Position numbers and translations under genes: made by a program. Shown here one piece after another: positions 36,625 through 45,448 of a stretch of 64,000 nt of DNA (the first letter of the stretch is position 1; each line of letters begins with the position of its first letter). Below the pieces are notes generated by a model. That model was not told the origin of the DNA. It worked only from the letters and a program-made list of their open reading frames with translations, and did not search any database. The stretch comes from Leptolyngbya sp. SIOISBB (lineage in GTDB: Bacteria; Cyanobacteriota; Cyanobacteriia; Phormidesmidales; Phormidesmidaceae), in the NCBI GenBank assembly GCA_010671905.1, contig JAAHII010000001.1:6844026-6908025 (forward strand), written 5' to 3'.

Positions 36625-37203
36625 ATGCGATCGCAGAAGCTGGGCAGATACCTAACACTGGAAGAGTTTTGCACTTGCACGCAAACGTACCGCAAGTATT
36701 CTGACCAGATTGATCCCTACCCGAAGAATCTAGAGGAGACGATTCCGGAGTTGGCGGCGTTGTGTCAGCACATCATCGATCCAGTGATTGATGCGTTTGG
36801 TCGGGAACGTTTTCAGCTCACTTATGGATTTTGCTCAGTAGATTTGAAGCGGTGGCTGGCGAAGAAAGACCCGGTGACAGGGGTAAAAAATGGCCGGGTG
36901 AGCCCGAATCTGGATCAGCACATGGCTCATGAAGTGAATCGGAATGGGAACTACTACTGCTCGCGGTTGGGAGCGGCGTGTGATTTTAGGGTTGGGGATT
37001 TGCCGAGTGATGAGTTGGTGAAGTGGATTTTAGCGCAGAGATTGCCGTTTGACTCGCTGTATTTTTATGGGGCAGAGCGATCTATTCACATCAGCTATGG
37101 GCCGCAGCACAAGGGCGATATTTGGACGTTTACTGTGGACGGAATGCCAGTTAGATCAAAGACGAATTCTAGATTATCTTTCAACTGCTCCAAATACCTT
37201 TAG
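36625..37203 (+). CDS. Peptidase M15-like (D-Ala-D-Ala carboxypeptidase fold) protein
   Basis: A 192-residue protein with the layout of the M15A fold: helix LAALCQHIIDPVIDAFG, the loop QLTYGFCSVDLKRW, a His in LDQHMAHEVN, an Asp in GAACDFRVGDLPS and a final His in SIHISYG. These would be the zinc ligands His, Asp, His. Cell-wall peptidases of this fold have a signal peptide; this one has none, so it is cytoplasmic and probably not a wall enzyme. The ATG at 36625 is preferred over an earlier start at 36589. Its 3' end overlaps the convergent NLR-like gene by 30 bases. It belongs to the defence island; the substrate is unknown. Confidence 0.65.
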   Translation: MRSQKLGRYLTLEEFCTCTQTYRKYSDQIDPYPKNLEETIPELAALCQHIIDPVIDAFGRERFQLTYGFCSVDLKRWLAKKDPVTGVKNGRVSPNLDQHMAHEVNRNGNYYCSRLGAACDFRVGDLPSDELVKWILAQRLPFDSLYFYGAERSIHISYGPQHKGDIWTFTVDGMPVRSKTNSRLSFNCSKYL

Positions 37204-38400
37204 TCTGGAAATCTCTTCCTTTGTCAAACCTTTTACACCACGGATATTTGTTTCAGCATAAGGAAGATTGCTTAGAGTTTCTAGACATTTTCCAGTTGTG
37301 ATATCCCAAATCCGAACAGTTTCATCATAGCTACAGCTAACTAAATGATTATTAATTGGATTGAATGTGAGATCTTGAATTCGATTTTGATGCCCTTCTA
37401 AAACTCCAAGATTTTCCCCAGAAAAAGGATCCCAGAGACTGATCTTGAAATCAATATTGGCCGTAGCTAGAATTCTACCATCTGGGCTAAAAGCCATTGA
37501 GCTAGCTCTGCCAACCTGATGGCTAAAGTCCTTCATGCATTCTTCTGAGTCTACATTCCAAATCTTAAAGCTAAGATTATCGCCTCTACTAACAAGAATG
37601 TTATTAGTAGGTGAAAATATCACAGACCAAACACGGTCTTCATGATCTTCTAAAGTCTTTAAACACTTTCCGGAATCTATGTCCCATAATTTGATTTTAG
37701 TGTCATTACTGCCACTTGCAAGAATTTTATCACTTGGACTGAATGCTACCGAATTGACCCAATGAGTATGTCCTGCTAATTTTCGAATGAGTCTTTTTTG
37801 CGCAGGGACTCTAAAGTCCCACAAGCATACAGTGCAATCTGCACTACCGCTAGCTAGAATTGAACCATCAGAATTAAAGGCTAATGAATGGATGTTTCCT
37901 TTATGGTCTTGAAAAATACTAAGACATTTCCTGTCCTTTATATTCCATACCCTAATTGTTTTATCGCCACCGCCACTAGCTATGGTATTTCCATCTGGAT
38001 GTACGACGACAGAACTAATCCACTTTGAATGACCGTTAAAATATTCACTAATTTCTTTAACATTGCTTTGAAGGCAAAAGAGTCTGACTTTTTTGTCTTC
38101 TCCACCACAGACTAGATAGACTCCATCTTTACTAACATCAACAGAATTGATGCGATGACTACACCCTTCATGTAATTCCAAGCATGAAAGTAAATTGAAA
38201 TCCCATATTTTTATGTCCGTGTCACCTGCACTTAATAGAAGTTTATTGTCTGAGCTAATATCTATACCCCTTATTTTATCAATATGCCCCTGGAAAGTTC
38301 TAGCGCAACTGCCAGATCGTATATCCCAAATTTTAATAAATCCACTGTTATCACCACTAACCACCTTTAGACCCGTTGAATCGATCTTTAATGAACTCAC
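37174..38400 (-). CDS. WD40 C-terminal part of the NLR-like protein (separated by frameshifts)
   Basis: A called 408-residue frame of WD40 blades, ending in GVKGLTKEEISRLKVFGAVE, a tail common in cyanobacterial WD40 and pentapeptide proteins. The frame is in fact open back to about 38755, where the only starts are poor, so this is not a separate gene but the end of the gene that starts at 41531. Two extra bases in that gene break it: one in the four-C run at 38792-38795 and one in the five-G run at 38756-38760. Removing both gives an unbroken protein of about 1450 residues with 14 WD repeats, exactly two seven-bladed propellers. The DNA here is clearly more AT-rich than the NACHT half. Confidence 0.8.
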   Translation of the reverse strand: MSSLKIDSTGLKVVSGDNSGFIKIWDIRSGSCARTFQGHIDKIRGIDISSDNKLLLSAGDTDIKIWDFNLLSCLELHEGCSHRINSVDVSKDGVYLVCGGEDKKVRLFCLQSNVKEISEYFNGHSKWISSVVVHPDGNTIASGGGDKTIRVWNIKDRKCLSIFQDHKGNIHSLAFNSDGSILASGSADCTVCLWDFRVPAQKRLIRKLAGHTHWVNSVAFSPSDKILASGSNDTKIKLWDIDSGKCLKTLEDHEDRVWSVIFSPTNNILVSRGDNLSFKIWNVDSEECMKDFSHQVGRASSMAFSPDGRILATANIDFKISLWDPFSGENLGVLEGHQNRIQDLTFNPINNHLVSCSYDETVRIWDITTGKCLETLSNLPYAETNIRGVKGLTKEEISRLKVFGAVER

Positions 38401-38774
38401 ATAGTGACTATGTCCTTTGAAAGTTCCAACACAATTCCCAGAGCTAATGTTCCAGACTTTAACGGTCTTATCGCTGCTGCCACTGACTAAGAATCGATCA
38501 TCAGGTGTTATATCGAGAGCATGAACCCAGTCAGTATGTGAGACAAATGTTCTTATACATTCGCCTGTATTTATGTTCCAGAGCTTAATAGTTTTGTCAG
38601 CACTACAGCTGGCTATAACGAAACCATCGTGTGTTGTTTTAAGCGAAATAACCCAATCAGAGTGACCTTCAAGACATTTAAGACATTTTCCTGTTTCTAT
38701 ATCCCAAACTCTAATTGTTTGGTCATCACCACAGCTAACTATATTTCTCCCATCAGGGGGTAAAGATAGCTGCC

Positions 38775-41531
38775 CTAATCTGTCCCAGATGCCCCTAACA
38801 ATTCAGCTATATATTCACCAGTTTCACTTTTCCAGAGTTTGAGGCTTCTGTCATGGCTGCCAGTTACTAACAATTCACCATTGGGGCTAAAAGCTACCGT
38901 ACTGACCCAATCAGTATGACGGGTTGTCCTCATGACTTGCTTTCCACCAAGCGTATTCCATAAACGAATAACGCCATCAGCCTCACCATTTACAAATTTA
39001 TTTCCATCGGGACTAAATTGAATCGATAACACTGAACCAAGCAAATCAGGAAGTAGAGATTCTGAAAGGTCGCAGTTTGTCAAGTCAACATTGCGGAGAG
39101 TATTGCTTAAAAAGTTTGAGCCTGCGATTACAGTATTGCTTAAATTGTGCCCTTCAAGAAAATGTGGATTAATTCTTAAAAGAACAGTAATAGAATTTCC
39201 TCCAACATAGCCTACTTCGCTCTTAGACTTGTTTTGAGTTGATTGAATAAGTGTCACTAATCTCTTGCTGACGACATTACTGTTTAGCATTGGCAGCAAT
39301 AAATCTAGAGTTGCTTTATCAAGGATTCTCTTGCCGAAAGTTTCAATTGAGTCAGCTTCAAAGTTAATTTGAGATATATCAAAAGTGTCTTTGAAATCAT
39401 TTGCAAGAATCCCTAATTCAGCAGCAAATTTATAAGCTACGAAAAACTCTAAGAGAGAGCGATGAGCTGGAGTATAATCCCCCTCTGCATTACGAATGAG
39501 CATTGTCTGTCCCATCATGTCGTAATGCCAATGGTCGAGATCCTTCTCCTCCTCAACGGCAGGGCCAAACAGCTTGCGAATGCGGTCTGGGAACTTGCGG
39601 TAGTTGATGCTCATGCGGTCGGTGCTCAGCATTTCCCACGACAGTTCACACATGAAGTAAAGCTTGTCCGCCATTGAGGTAAACGTGCGCTCGGCTTTGA
39701 TATCCCGCTCCATCTTGTGGCGCACGGCATAGAGATACACCCGCGACATATCCACTGGCTTACCGGCCTCAATATCCGGCAGCGCTTCTAAAATTAGCTC
39801 TGTCAGCACCGGGCGACGAGCCAAATCCAGCAGTTCAGGATTGCCCATGATTTGCTCTACCGTGGCGGGTTGAGCCTGATACGAGAGCACCCGACGAATC
39901 TGCTCATCGTTGAACTTCTCCAGTTCCAGCACTTCAAACTGGGGTGTTTCTCCGGTCAGATCCTTCGTCGAAGCCTGCAGTTCGGCATTCAAGAGGGCTC
40001 GCCCTTCCTTCGCTTCCGGGAAGTGTTCCGTCCGACAGGTAAGGATGACCTTCGCTCCCGGCACCACCACCTTCGCCAGTTCCCAGAAGTTGTTGATCAT
40101 CTGCTGGCGATCTACACGAGCCGCCATTTCATCAAAGCCATCGAAGATTAGCAGCAACTTGCCCATACGGTTGAGCTGTTCAAAGGCCGAATAGCCCGGA
40201 ATCGGAATCTCGTGCTTGCGGAAGAAGAACTCCGAAAACAGCGACTCCACACTGACGGCTTTGGCATAGTCTCGCAGCGGCACCACCAGCGGCAATCGAG
40301 GGCGCTCCAATCCTCGTCGCTGAGCTTCGCGATAGCGCTGCAGCGCTTTCCAGGCATAGTGGAAGGCAAACCAGGTCTTGCCGGTGCCAAACTCGCCCAG
40401 CACTGAGATGTGCTCTTTGGCTGGATCATCTAGCCAGAGGTCGATGTAGCCATCAATCCAGCCGTCCCGGTCATCGTAGCGACTCGCGCCAACCCGCTGA
40501 CGAGTATCGGGGTCGATTTCTTCCTTCAGGCACGCTAGGGGCACATATTTCTGGTCAATCCCTCGCTGCTCAATCTCGGATTCTAACCAGGTGAGATAGC
40601 CGCTAAAGTCGGCATCTTGATCCAGCAGTTCATCAAAGGTAAAACAGCCCAGAGCGTCATTTTCCGCTTTCTCAACTTCGTCTCGGGCAGCCCGACTAAT
40701 CCGCCGGGCGGTGACCAGCCACCCTTCATCCGTGCGGTGAGTATCTACAGCCTGTTGCAAGTCTTGCACATCAGGCAATCCGGCTTCACCGTCAATGCCC
40801 CGCACCAGGATGCGATCGTACCGCCCTCGCCGCACCGGGATGTTGATAATCCATTCAAAGTAGTCGTTCTGCCAAACCTCATGGGACTCAAAGCGAAAAC
40901 CCAAGGTCTCGAACCAGCCGCGCATCTGTTGGGCCAAAGCAAAAGCTTTGCACTGTTCGGCGCTGAAAGTTTCGGGGGCGATCGCGGTTCCTGGTAAAGC
41001 TGGGTAGTCCTGAGCCGCCAACCGGGCCATTTCGGTACGCATTCCTTCAATGGTTGGCAGACGATTTAATCGCTCTTGCAGGCCACCAATTTGTCGATGC
41101 AGAGATTCCAGCTTTTGCTCAGCTAAGATTTCAGCCGGAGTGCGGGTGCGTTTGGCCACTTCGATAAAGACGGCAGCAAAAGCGTAAAACTCTCGCCGGA
41201 TATCGACATTATTGGCTTGGAGATCCGCTTGAAGGGGATGGTCGGCGAGAAAGTCTTCGCCGTTCTTCAGCAACATGGCGGGGGTATTGCGCTCCAGGGC
41301 TTCTCGGAAGAGTTCCTGAATCTTGGCCTGACGAAAGATTTCCAGCACCGGGCGAGGTTTGCCGACGCCATATTCCACCAAGGCGTATTGATATACGCCG
41401 GTAAAGTCGGCGGGGGGATGGTCGGGGTCGAGTTTAAGCCGTTTGAGCAGTTGAATAACGCGCTCGTTGCGGTTGATGCTCTCCATCGCAGAGTCGAAGA
41501 GCAGATCCATCAGGTTGTCCAGACCAAACAC
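38775..41531 (-). CDS. NLR-like NACHT NTPase with PD-(D/E)xK-like domain and WD40 repeats (N-terminal part)
   Basis: A 918-residue frame. Order: an N-terminal helical part (1-190); a Mrr/PD-(D/E)xK-like domain (about 195-300, YFEWIINIPVRRGRYDRILV) with an imperfect active site; a NACHT domain with Walker A GEFGTGKTWFAFHYAW near 375 and Walker B LLLIFDGFDEMAARVD near 455; a helical arm; a pentapeptide-like stretch; and the first WD40 blades. Such STAND proteins are known antiphage sensors whose repeats recognise a ligand and whose N-terminal domain is the effector. It starts at a GTG 8 bases after GGGAG. The frame ends early because of two one-base insertions (see the 37174 entry). Confidence 0.82.
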   Translation of the reverse strand: MFGLDNLMDLLFDSAMESINRNERVIQLLKRLKLDPDHPPADFTGVYQYALVEYGVGKPRPVLEIFRQAKIQELFREALERNTPAMLLKNGEDFLADHPLQADLQANNVDIRREFYAFAAVFIEVAKRTRTPAEILAEQKLESLHRQIGGLQERLNRLPTIEGMRTEMARLAAQDYPALPGTAIAPETFSAEQCKAFALAQQMRGWFETLGFRFESHEVWQNDYFEWIINIPVRRGRYDRILVRGIDGEAGLPDVQDLQQAVDTHRTDEGWLVTARRISRAARDEVEKAENDALGCFTFDELLDQDADFSGYLTWLESEIEQRGIDQKYVPLACLKEEIDPDTRQRVGASRYDDRDGWIDGYIDLWLDDPAKEHISVLGEFGTGKTWFAFHYAWKALQRYREAQRRGLERPRLPLVVPLRDYAKAVSVESLFSEFFFRKHEIPIPGYSAFEQLNRMGKLLLIFDGFDEMAARVDRQQMINNFWELAKVVVPGAKVILTCRTEHFPEAKEGRALLNAELQASTKDLTGETPQFEVLELEKFNDEQIRRVLSYQAQPATVEQIMGNPELLDLARRPVLTELILEALPDIEAGKPVDMSRVYLYAVRHKMERDIKAERTFTSMADKLYFMCELSWEMLSTDRMSINYRKFPDRIRKLFGPAVEEEKDLDHWHYDMMGQTMLIRNAEGDYTPAHRSLLEFFVAYKFAAELGILANDFKDTFDISQINFEADSIETFGKRILDKATLDLLLPMLNSNVVSKRLVTLIQSTQNKSKSEVGYVGGNSITVLLRINPHFLEGHNLSNTVIAGSNFLSNTLRNVDLTNCDLSESLLPDLLGSVLSIQFSPDGNKFVNGEADGVIRLWNTLGGKQVMRTTRHTDWVSTVAFSPNGELLVTGSHDRSLKLWKSETGEYIAELLGASGTD

Positions 41532-41636
41532 AGGCGTTCTCCCGACACTTTTCTCTAGTGAAAACCAACTAGCTCGAAAACGCTCGAAAGTTTACGAAGC
41601 GCTCAACAAAGCAATGGGGTGGCATCGTTTCGGGCC

Positions 41637-42155
41637 TTAATCCCACCAGAAGGAAATCACGACAGCATCTTGCTTATCGCCAAGGGTTTCGCTCCACAAC
41701 CCTCTTCGCAGCCGGAGGGCAAGATAGTCCCGAAATTCCCGGTCGTCTTCTTCCTCCAGGTCATTGCCGTCACACACATCGACCACATCGGCTCGCCATT
41801 TCTTGCCCAAATCCATCAGCTGAGCCACCAAAACATCCTGGTTTTCGGTCAGCACGTACAGCGTGTCGGCAGGGTAGGGAATAAAGTGCAGAATGCTCGT
41901 CTCTGGCATCGGGCGATAATTGGCCATAGCCAGGAGGGTTTCTAGGACGCCGTTAAAACTAAGTCCATCTTTGTCGGGCGCGTAGATAGGCTTGGTAAAA
42001 AGAAAGCTTTTCCAGAGTTTGGAATGCTGAGCCAGATCAGTGATGACCTCTTGACCATCAAACTCGTTGAACCGCCGCTGCCACACCAAAGCGGCTATCA
42101 GCTCTTGTGGAGAGTGAGATTGGGCAACAGCAGCTACCTTATCAACGTCAAGCAT
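41637..42155 (-). CDS. Small acidic protein coupled to the phosphorothioation-associated methyltransferase gene
   Basis: A 172-residue acidic protein. Its ATG overlaps the stop of the upstream methyltransferase gene by 8 bases, so translation is coupled. Segments such as DVDKVAAVAQSHSPQELIAALVWQRRFNEFDGQEVI and the C-terminal DREFRDYLALRLRRGLWSE are not a family I can name with confidence. The coupling suggests the two proteins act together. No membrane or signal segment is present. Confidence 0.6.
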   Translation of the reverse strand: MLDVDKVAAVAQSHSPQELIAALVWQRRFNEFDGQEVITDLAQHSKLWKSFLFTKPIYAPDKDGLSFNGVLETLLAMANYRPMPETSILHFIPYPADTLYVLTENQDVLVAQLMDLGKKWRADVVDVCDGNDLEEEDDREFRDYLALRLRRGLWSETLGDKQDAVVISFWWD

Positions 42156-44232
42156 CAGGAGTTATCCTCTGCTGATTGGGTTTTGAGTTGCAACTGCGAG
42201 ATCGCACCGCCTGTTTCTGATAGTCAGTCACATCTGGACGCCAGACCAACCGATGCCCCCTCAACTCGGCTCCGCAATCAGCTAGATATTGCTGCCAACC
42301 ACGCAGATCATAGATAGCTTTACTATCTTTCAAAAGGCCCCATTTGCGCTCCTGCTGGCTGAGCTTGGCGAACTTGCTGTAGCCGGGATAGTCCTCGGTG
42401 ATGAGCTGATCCTTTTGGTGTAGCAGGGGCGGATTGTCTTGGTCGTAGTCGCGGTAGCGGACATGCAGATCGCGGAGACCTATGGCCATGCTGGTATGCA
42501 ATGCCGGGTGCGGTTCCTTATCAAAGCCGGGATAGAACAGGTAAGTGATCTGGGGCTTTTGGACGTGGAACTTCACCACTGTGGCTTCTTCGGGGCGTCC
42601 GATGGTGCGAGAGGCACAGCCTTCATAGAGGCGCAGGAGTGGGTCAAGCTGATCGATCGCAGAGATATGCACCCACAGGGAATTAGGTCGCTGTTGTCCA
42701 ATGGCACTCTGACGGCACCGTTCTTCAACCAGCTCGGTTCGCCCTAAGCTCATCAGCATCAGGTCAGCAGCAGTGCAGGCTTGCTGGTAACTGCCGAAGA
42801 AGGCTTTGATGTCAGTGCGGATGGTGGGAGAAAGGTCTTTGAATTTAGGGCGTTTGCCGAAATGGCTCAGGGCGAGATACACCAGCAAGTCGTTGCGGCG
42901 TTTGTCGGAGATGGCATCCCATTCCCCGGCATCGGTGGCTTGCAGGACGACCTTGAACGCTCGCTTGATGCTGCCAAATTTCGACTGAAGGGGGCCGAGG
43001 GCATCGTGGTCGAGTTCTTCCACGGCAGGGAGGCGACCGCGATCGGTGTAGAAGTCCATCAGCGGTTGCAGCAGTTCGCGGTATTCCTCAAACTTGTTGA
43101 CTTTGAGGCGAATGCGGGGGGCAGTGGCACGGGAACGGAAGCGCGAGGCGCGGAAGACTTCGGCTTGAGCTTCATCGCGAAAAATAAAGTAGATGCCGAG
43201 GGCAACCGGAATGGAGTCAACGCCTAAAACCTGGTCGATGTAGGACTTCAGTTCTTCCTGTTCGTAGTACTTTTGGAAGGTGTTGCGGCTGGTGATGATG
43301 CCGTCGCCATAGGCAATGACACCACGGGTGCGGTCATCAATCAGCACTTGAGCCGCGACAATTAGTACCTTCTGAGATAGTTTCCAAGCATTGATCAAGG
43401 CTTCCCGCCGCTCAGCAGTATCTTCGATGACATTGATGACATAGCCGAGATTCACGACATCGGCAGACACATGGGCTTCATCGGGGCGGTAGTAAGGATC
43501 CCAGCCCGCACTGGCGAGGCCCAGCCGCTTGATGTATTCGATATCGGCACCGTGACCGCAACCGTAGTCGAAGTAAGTGGCGTCAGAGGGAAAGAGCCCC
43601 GCTTCGACAGCAAGGCGGACAGGTTTGGAGGCAGTAACACGGGCGATCGCCGCTTTATGTCGCTGAATCTTGGGTTTCGCTTGAGTTGGCTTCGCTTCAG
43701 TCTGAATGGGGCAGGCGAGGGCGTGGTCATGAATGACGAGGGTGCGATCGCGCAGCCGCTGTTCCCAAGCATTGCAGAACCCGATTCCCTGTGAGTCCTC
43801 TAGCAACCCCAGGACTTCCTCTTGCATTGTCAGCCAAGTAAAGGTGTCGTAGTGGGGATAGTCAGGAGTAACAAACGTTTCTTTGCGGTGTAGCACTGGG
43901 GGATTATCGGTTGTACTGTAGTCCCGCTCTCCAGCTTCTAGCGTCTTGAGATTGACTTGAATACTGCTCTGCAGGGCCGGATGGGCGTCAGCATCAAAAT
44001 CTGGGTAAAACAGATAGACGATTTGAGGCTTATTGAAACTGAACTTAACAAGGGTTGCATTTTGGGCTTGAGGCGTTGCCGTTCTTGCCTGTTGTTCTAA
44101 AATTTGTAATTCCGAATGCAGGGTACCGAGGGCAGAGACGTGAACGTACAAGGCATCTGGCAGTAGTTTACCGACTGCACTGCGTTTGCACAGCTCAACA
44201 TAGGACTGCGTTTGAGTGGATACCCTGGCCAT
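42148..44232 (-). CDS. DNA phosphorothioation-associated putative methyltransferase
   Basis: A 694-residue protein of the family described as a putative methyltransferase linked to Dnd phosphorothioation genes. The central domain has a SAM-binding start (ATYFDYGCGHGADIEYIKRLG, near residue 218) and AGWDPYYRPDE. It is flanked by two related modules of about 150 residues. The N-terminal one has LYVHVSALGTL, PQIVYLFYPDFD, HPALQSS and LHRKETFVTPDYPHYDTF; the C-terminal one has LWVHISAIDQL, PQITYLFYPGFD, HPALHTS and LHQKDQLITEDYPGYSKF. The gene heads a minus-strand unit, divergent from the DUF4007/ATPase pair. No target base is known. Confidence 0.8.
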   Translation of the reverse strand: MARVSTQTQSYVELCKRSAVGKLLPDALYVHVSALGTLHSELQILEQQARTATPQAQNATLVKFSFNKPQIVYLFYPDFDADAHPALQSSIQVNLKTLEAGERDYSTTDNPPVLHRKETFVTPDYPHYDTFTWLTMQEEVLGLLEDSQGIGFCNAWEQRLRDRTLVIHDHALACPIQTEAKPTQAKPKIQRHKAAIARVTASKPVRLAVEAGLFPSDATYFDYGCGHGADIEYIKRLGLASAGWDPYYRPDEAHVSADVVNLGYVINVIEDTAERREALINAWKLSQKVLIVAAQVLIDDRTRGVIAYGDGIITSRNTFQKYYEQEELKSYIDQVLGVDSIPVALGIYFIFRDEAQAEVFRASRFRSRATAPRIRLKVNKFEEYRELLQPLMDFYTDRGRLPAVEELDHDALGPLQSKFGSIKRAFKVVLQATDAGEWDAISDKRRNDLLVYLALSHFGKRPKFKDLSPTIRTDIKAFFGSYQQACTAADLMLMSLGRTELVEERCRQSAIGQQRPNSLWVHISAIDQLDPLLRLYEGCASRTIGRPEEATVVKFHVQKPQITYLFYPGFDKEPHPALHTSMAIGLRDLHVRYRDYDQDNPPLLHQKDQLITEDYPGYSKFAKLSQQERKWGLLKDSKAIYDLRGWQQYLADCGAELRGHRLVWRPDVTDYQKQAVRSRSCNSKPNQQRITPDA

Positions 44233-44518
44233 AAACTGCGATTAAGAGTTTTACACCTGTTAGGCTAATGCGCCCCATGCTATCGGATCTCAACCTTTTC
44301 CAAAGCGTAACCGGAAAGCGTAACTGGGTTCGACCACAACCGCAATTCAATATTTAGCGTGACTATACAAGCGAAGACTCTATCAGTAGGGTGAGTAAGT
44401 GTTTGTTACATAAACCGCTCCCAGATGAAGATCTGCGCTGAAATGTTTTTGACTTTCAGTCTGGAGATTTCGACGGGGCATCGACATAATTAAGTAATAC
44501 CTTTGAACTGTTTATTAG
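44233..44518. promoter_or_regulatory. Divergent promoter region of the defence operons
   Basis: The 286 bases between the minus-strand methyltransferase unit and the plus-strand DUF4007 unit must hold promoters for both. I cannot define -10 and -35 boxes with confidence. Confidence 0.5.
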
Positions 44519-45448
44519 ATGGCGAAATCATCGGTCAAAGCACCTCCAAAACCCACTGCTATCTTTGCTCGCCATGAAACCTTCCATCCCCGGTTTGGCT
44601 GGCTGAAGAAAGGCTACGACCTGGCAGTGAGTGATCCCGACATTTTCTTGCAGGAAGATGCACCGGTGTTGCTGGGGGTAGGAAAGAACATGGTGCGCTC
44701 TATTCGCTATTGGTGTGGAGCCTTCAAAGTGCTGGAAGAGCGAGATCGCCACAGCTTCCCCACCGCCTTTGGTCAACAAATGCTCGATGACGAGGGTTGG
44801 GATCCGTTTCTAGAAAATCCCGCCAGTCTTTGGCTACTGCACTGGAACCTGTTGAAGGAACCCTGCACCGCAACGGCCTGGGCCTTTACCTTCAACCAAT
44901 TTGCGGCCACGGAGTTCACCACTGAAAACTTGCGGGATGATCTGCAGGAATATGCCGAAGGATTCAGCGGGAAGACAGCAGACTCGTCCTTGAAAAAGGA
45001 TGTGAGCTGTATTTTGCGGATGTATGCGGAACAAGAGAGCAAAAAGGGACCCACGGAAGATTCCATCGACTGTCCATTTACAGAGTTGCGGTTGCTTTAC
45101 AACGTGGGGGATGGGCGGCGCTATGAGTTTCAAGTGGGTCCTAAGGAAACGCTTCCCGCCGAGATCGTAGTGGCAGCCTGTTTAGAGTTTGCTCACGCCT
45201 CTGAGAATGAAAGTTCAGCGATGGGGATTTCGCGCTTAGCACACTTACCAGGAAGCCCCGGACGGGTATTTAAGCTGTCGGAGGCAGCGATCGCCGAGGC
45301 GATTGAACAGGTCGCCCGCCAGCACAAGTACCTCTACATTTCAGACAGCGCTGGCTTGCAACAGTTGCAATACGATAGCCAGCCCGATGTCATGGCCGAG
45401 GCCATTCTGGATGACTATTTTGCTGCTCAAAGGGTTGCGATATCGTGA
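44519..45448 (+). CDS. DUF4007 protein (SspB-like), first copy
   Basis: A 309-residue protein with the DUF4007 signature FARHETFHPRFGWLKKGYD near residue 16, then LGVGKNMVRSIRYWCGAFKV and DPFLENPASLWLLHWNLL. DUF4007 occurs in SspB, the nickase of SspABCD phosphorothioation systems, and in other phosphorothioation-linked loci (family knowledge). Its TGA overlaps the GTG of the next gene (GTGA), so it is translationally coupled to the large ATPase. Likely a DNA-binding or DNA-nicking partner of that ATPase; this is inferred. Confidence 0.82.
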   Translation: MAKSSVKAPPKPTAIFARHETFHPRFGWLKKGYDLAVSDPDIFLQEDAPVLLGVGKNMVRSIRYWCGAFKVLEERDRHSFPTAFGQQMLDDEGWDPFLENPASLWLLHWNLLKEPCTATAWAFTFNQFAATEFTTENLRDDLQEYAEGFSGKTADSSLKKDVSCILRMYAEQESKKGPTEDSIDCPFTELRLLYNVGDGRRYEFQVGPKETLPAEIVVAACLEFAHASENESSAMGISRLAHLPGSPGRVFKLSEAAIAEAIEQVARQHKYLYISDSAGLQQLQYDSQPDVMAEAILDDYFAAQRVAIS

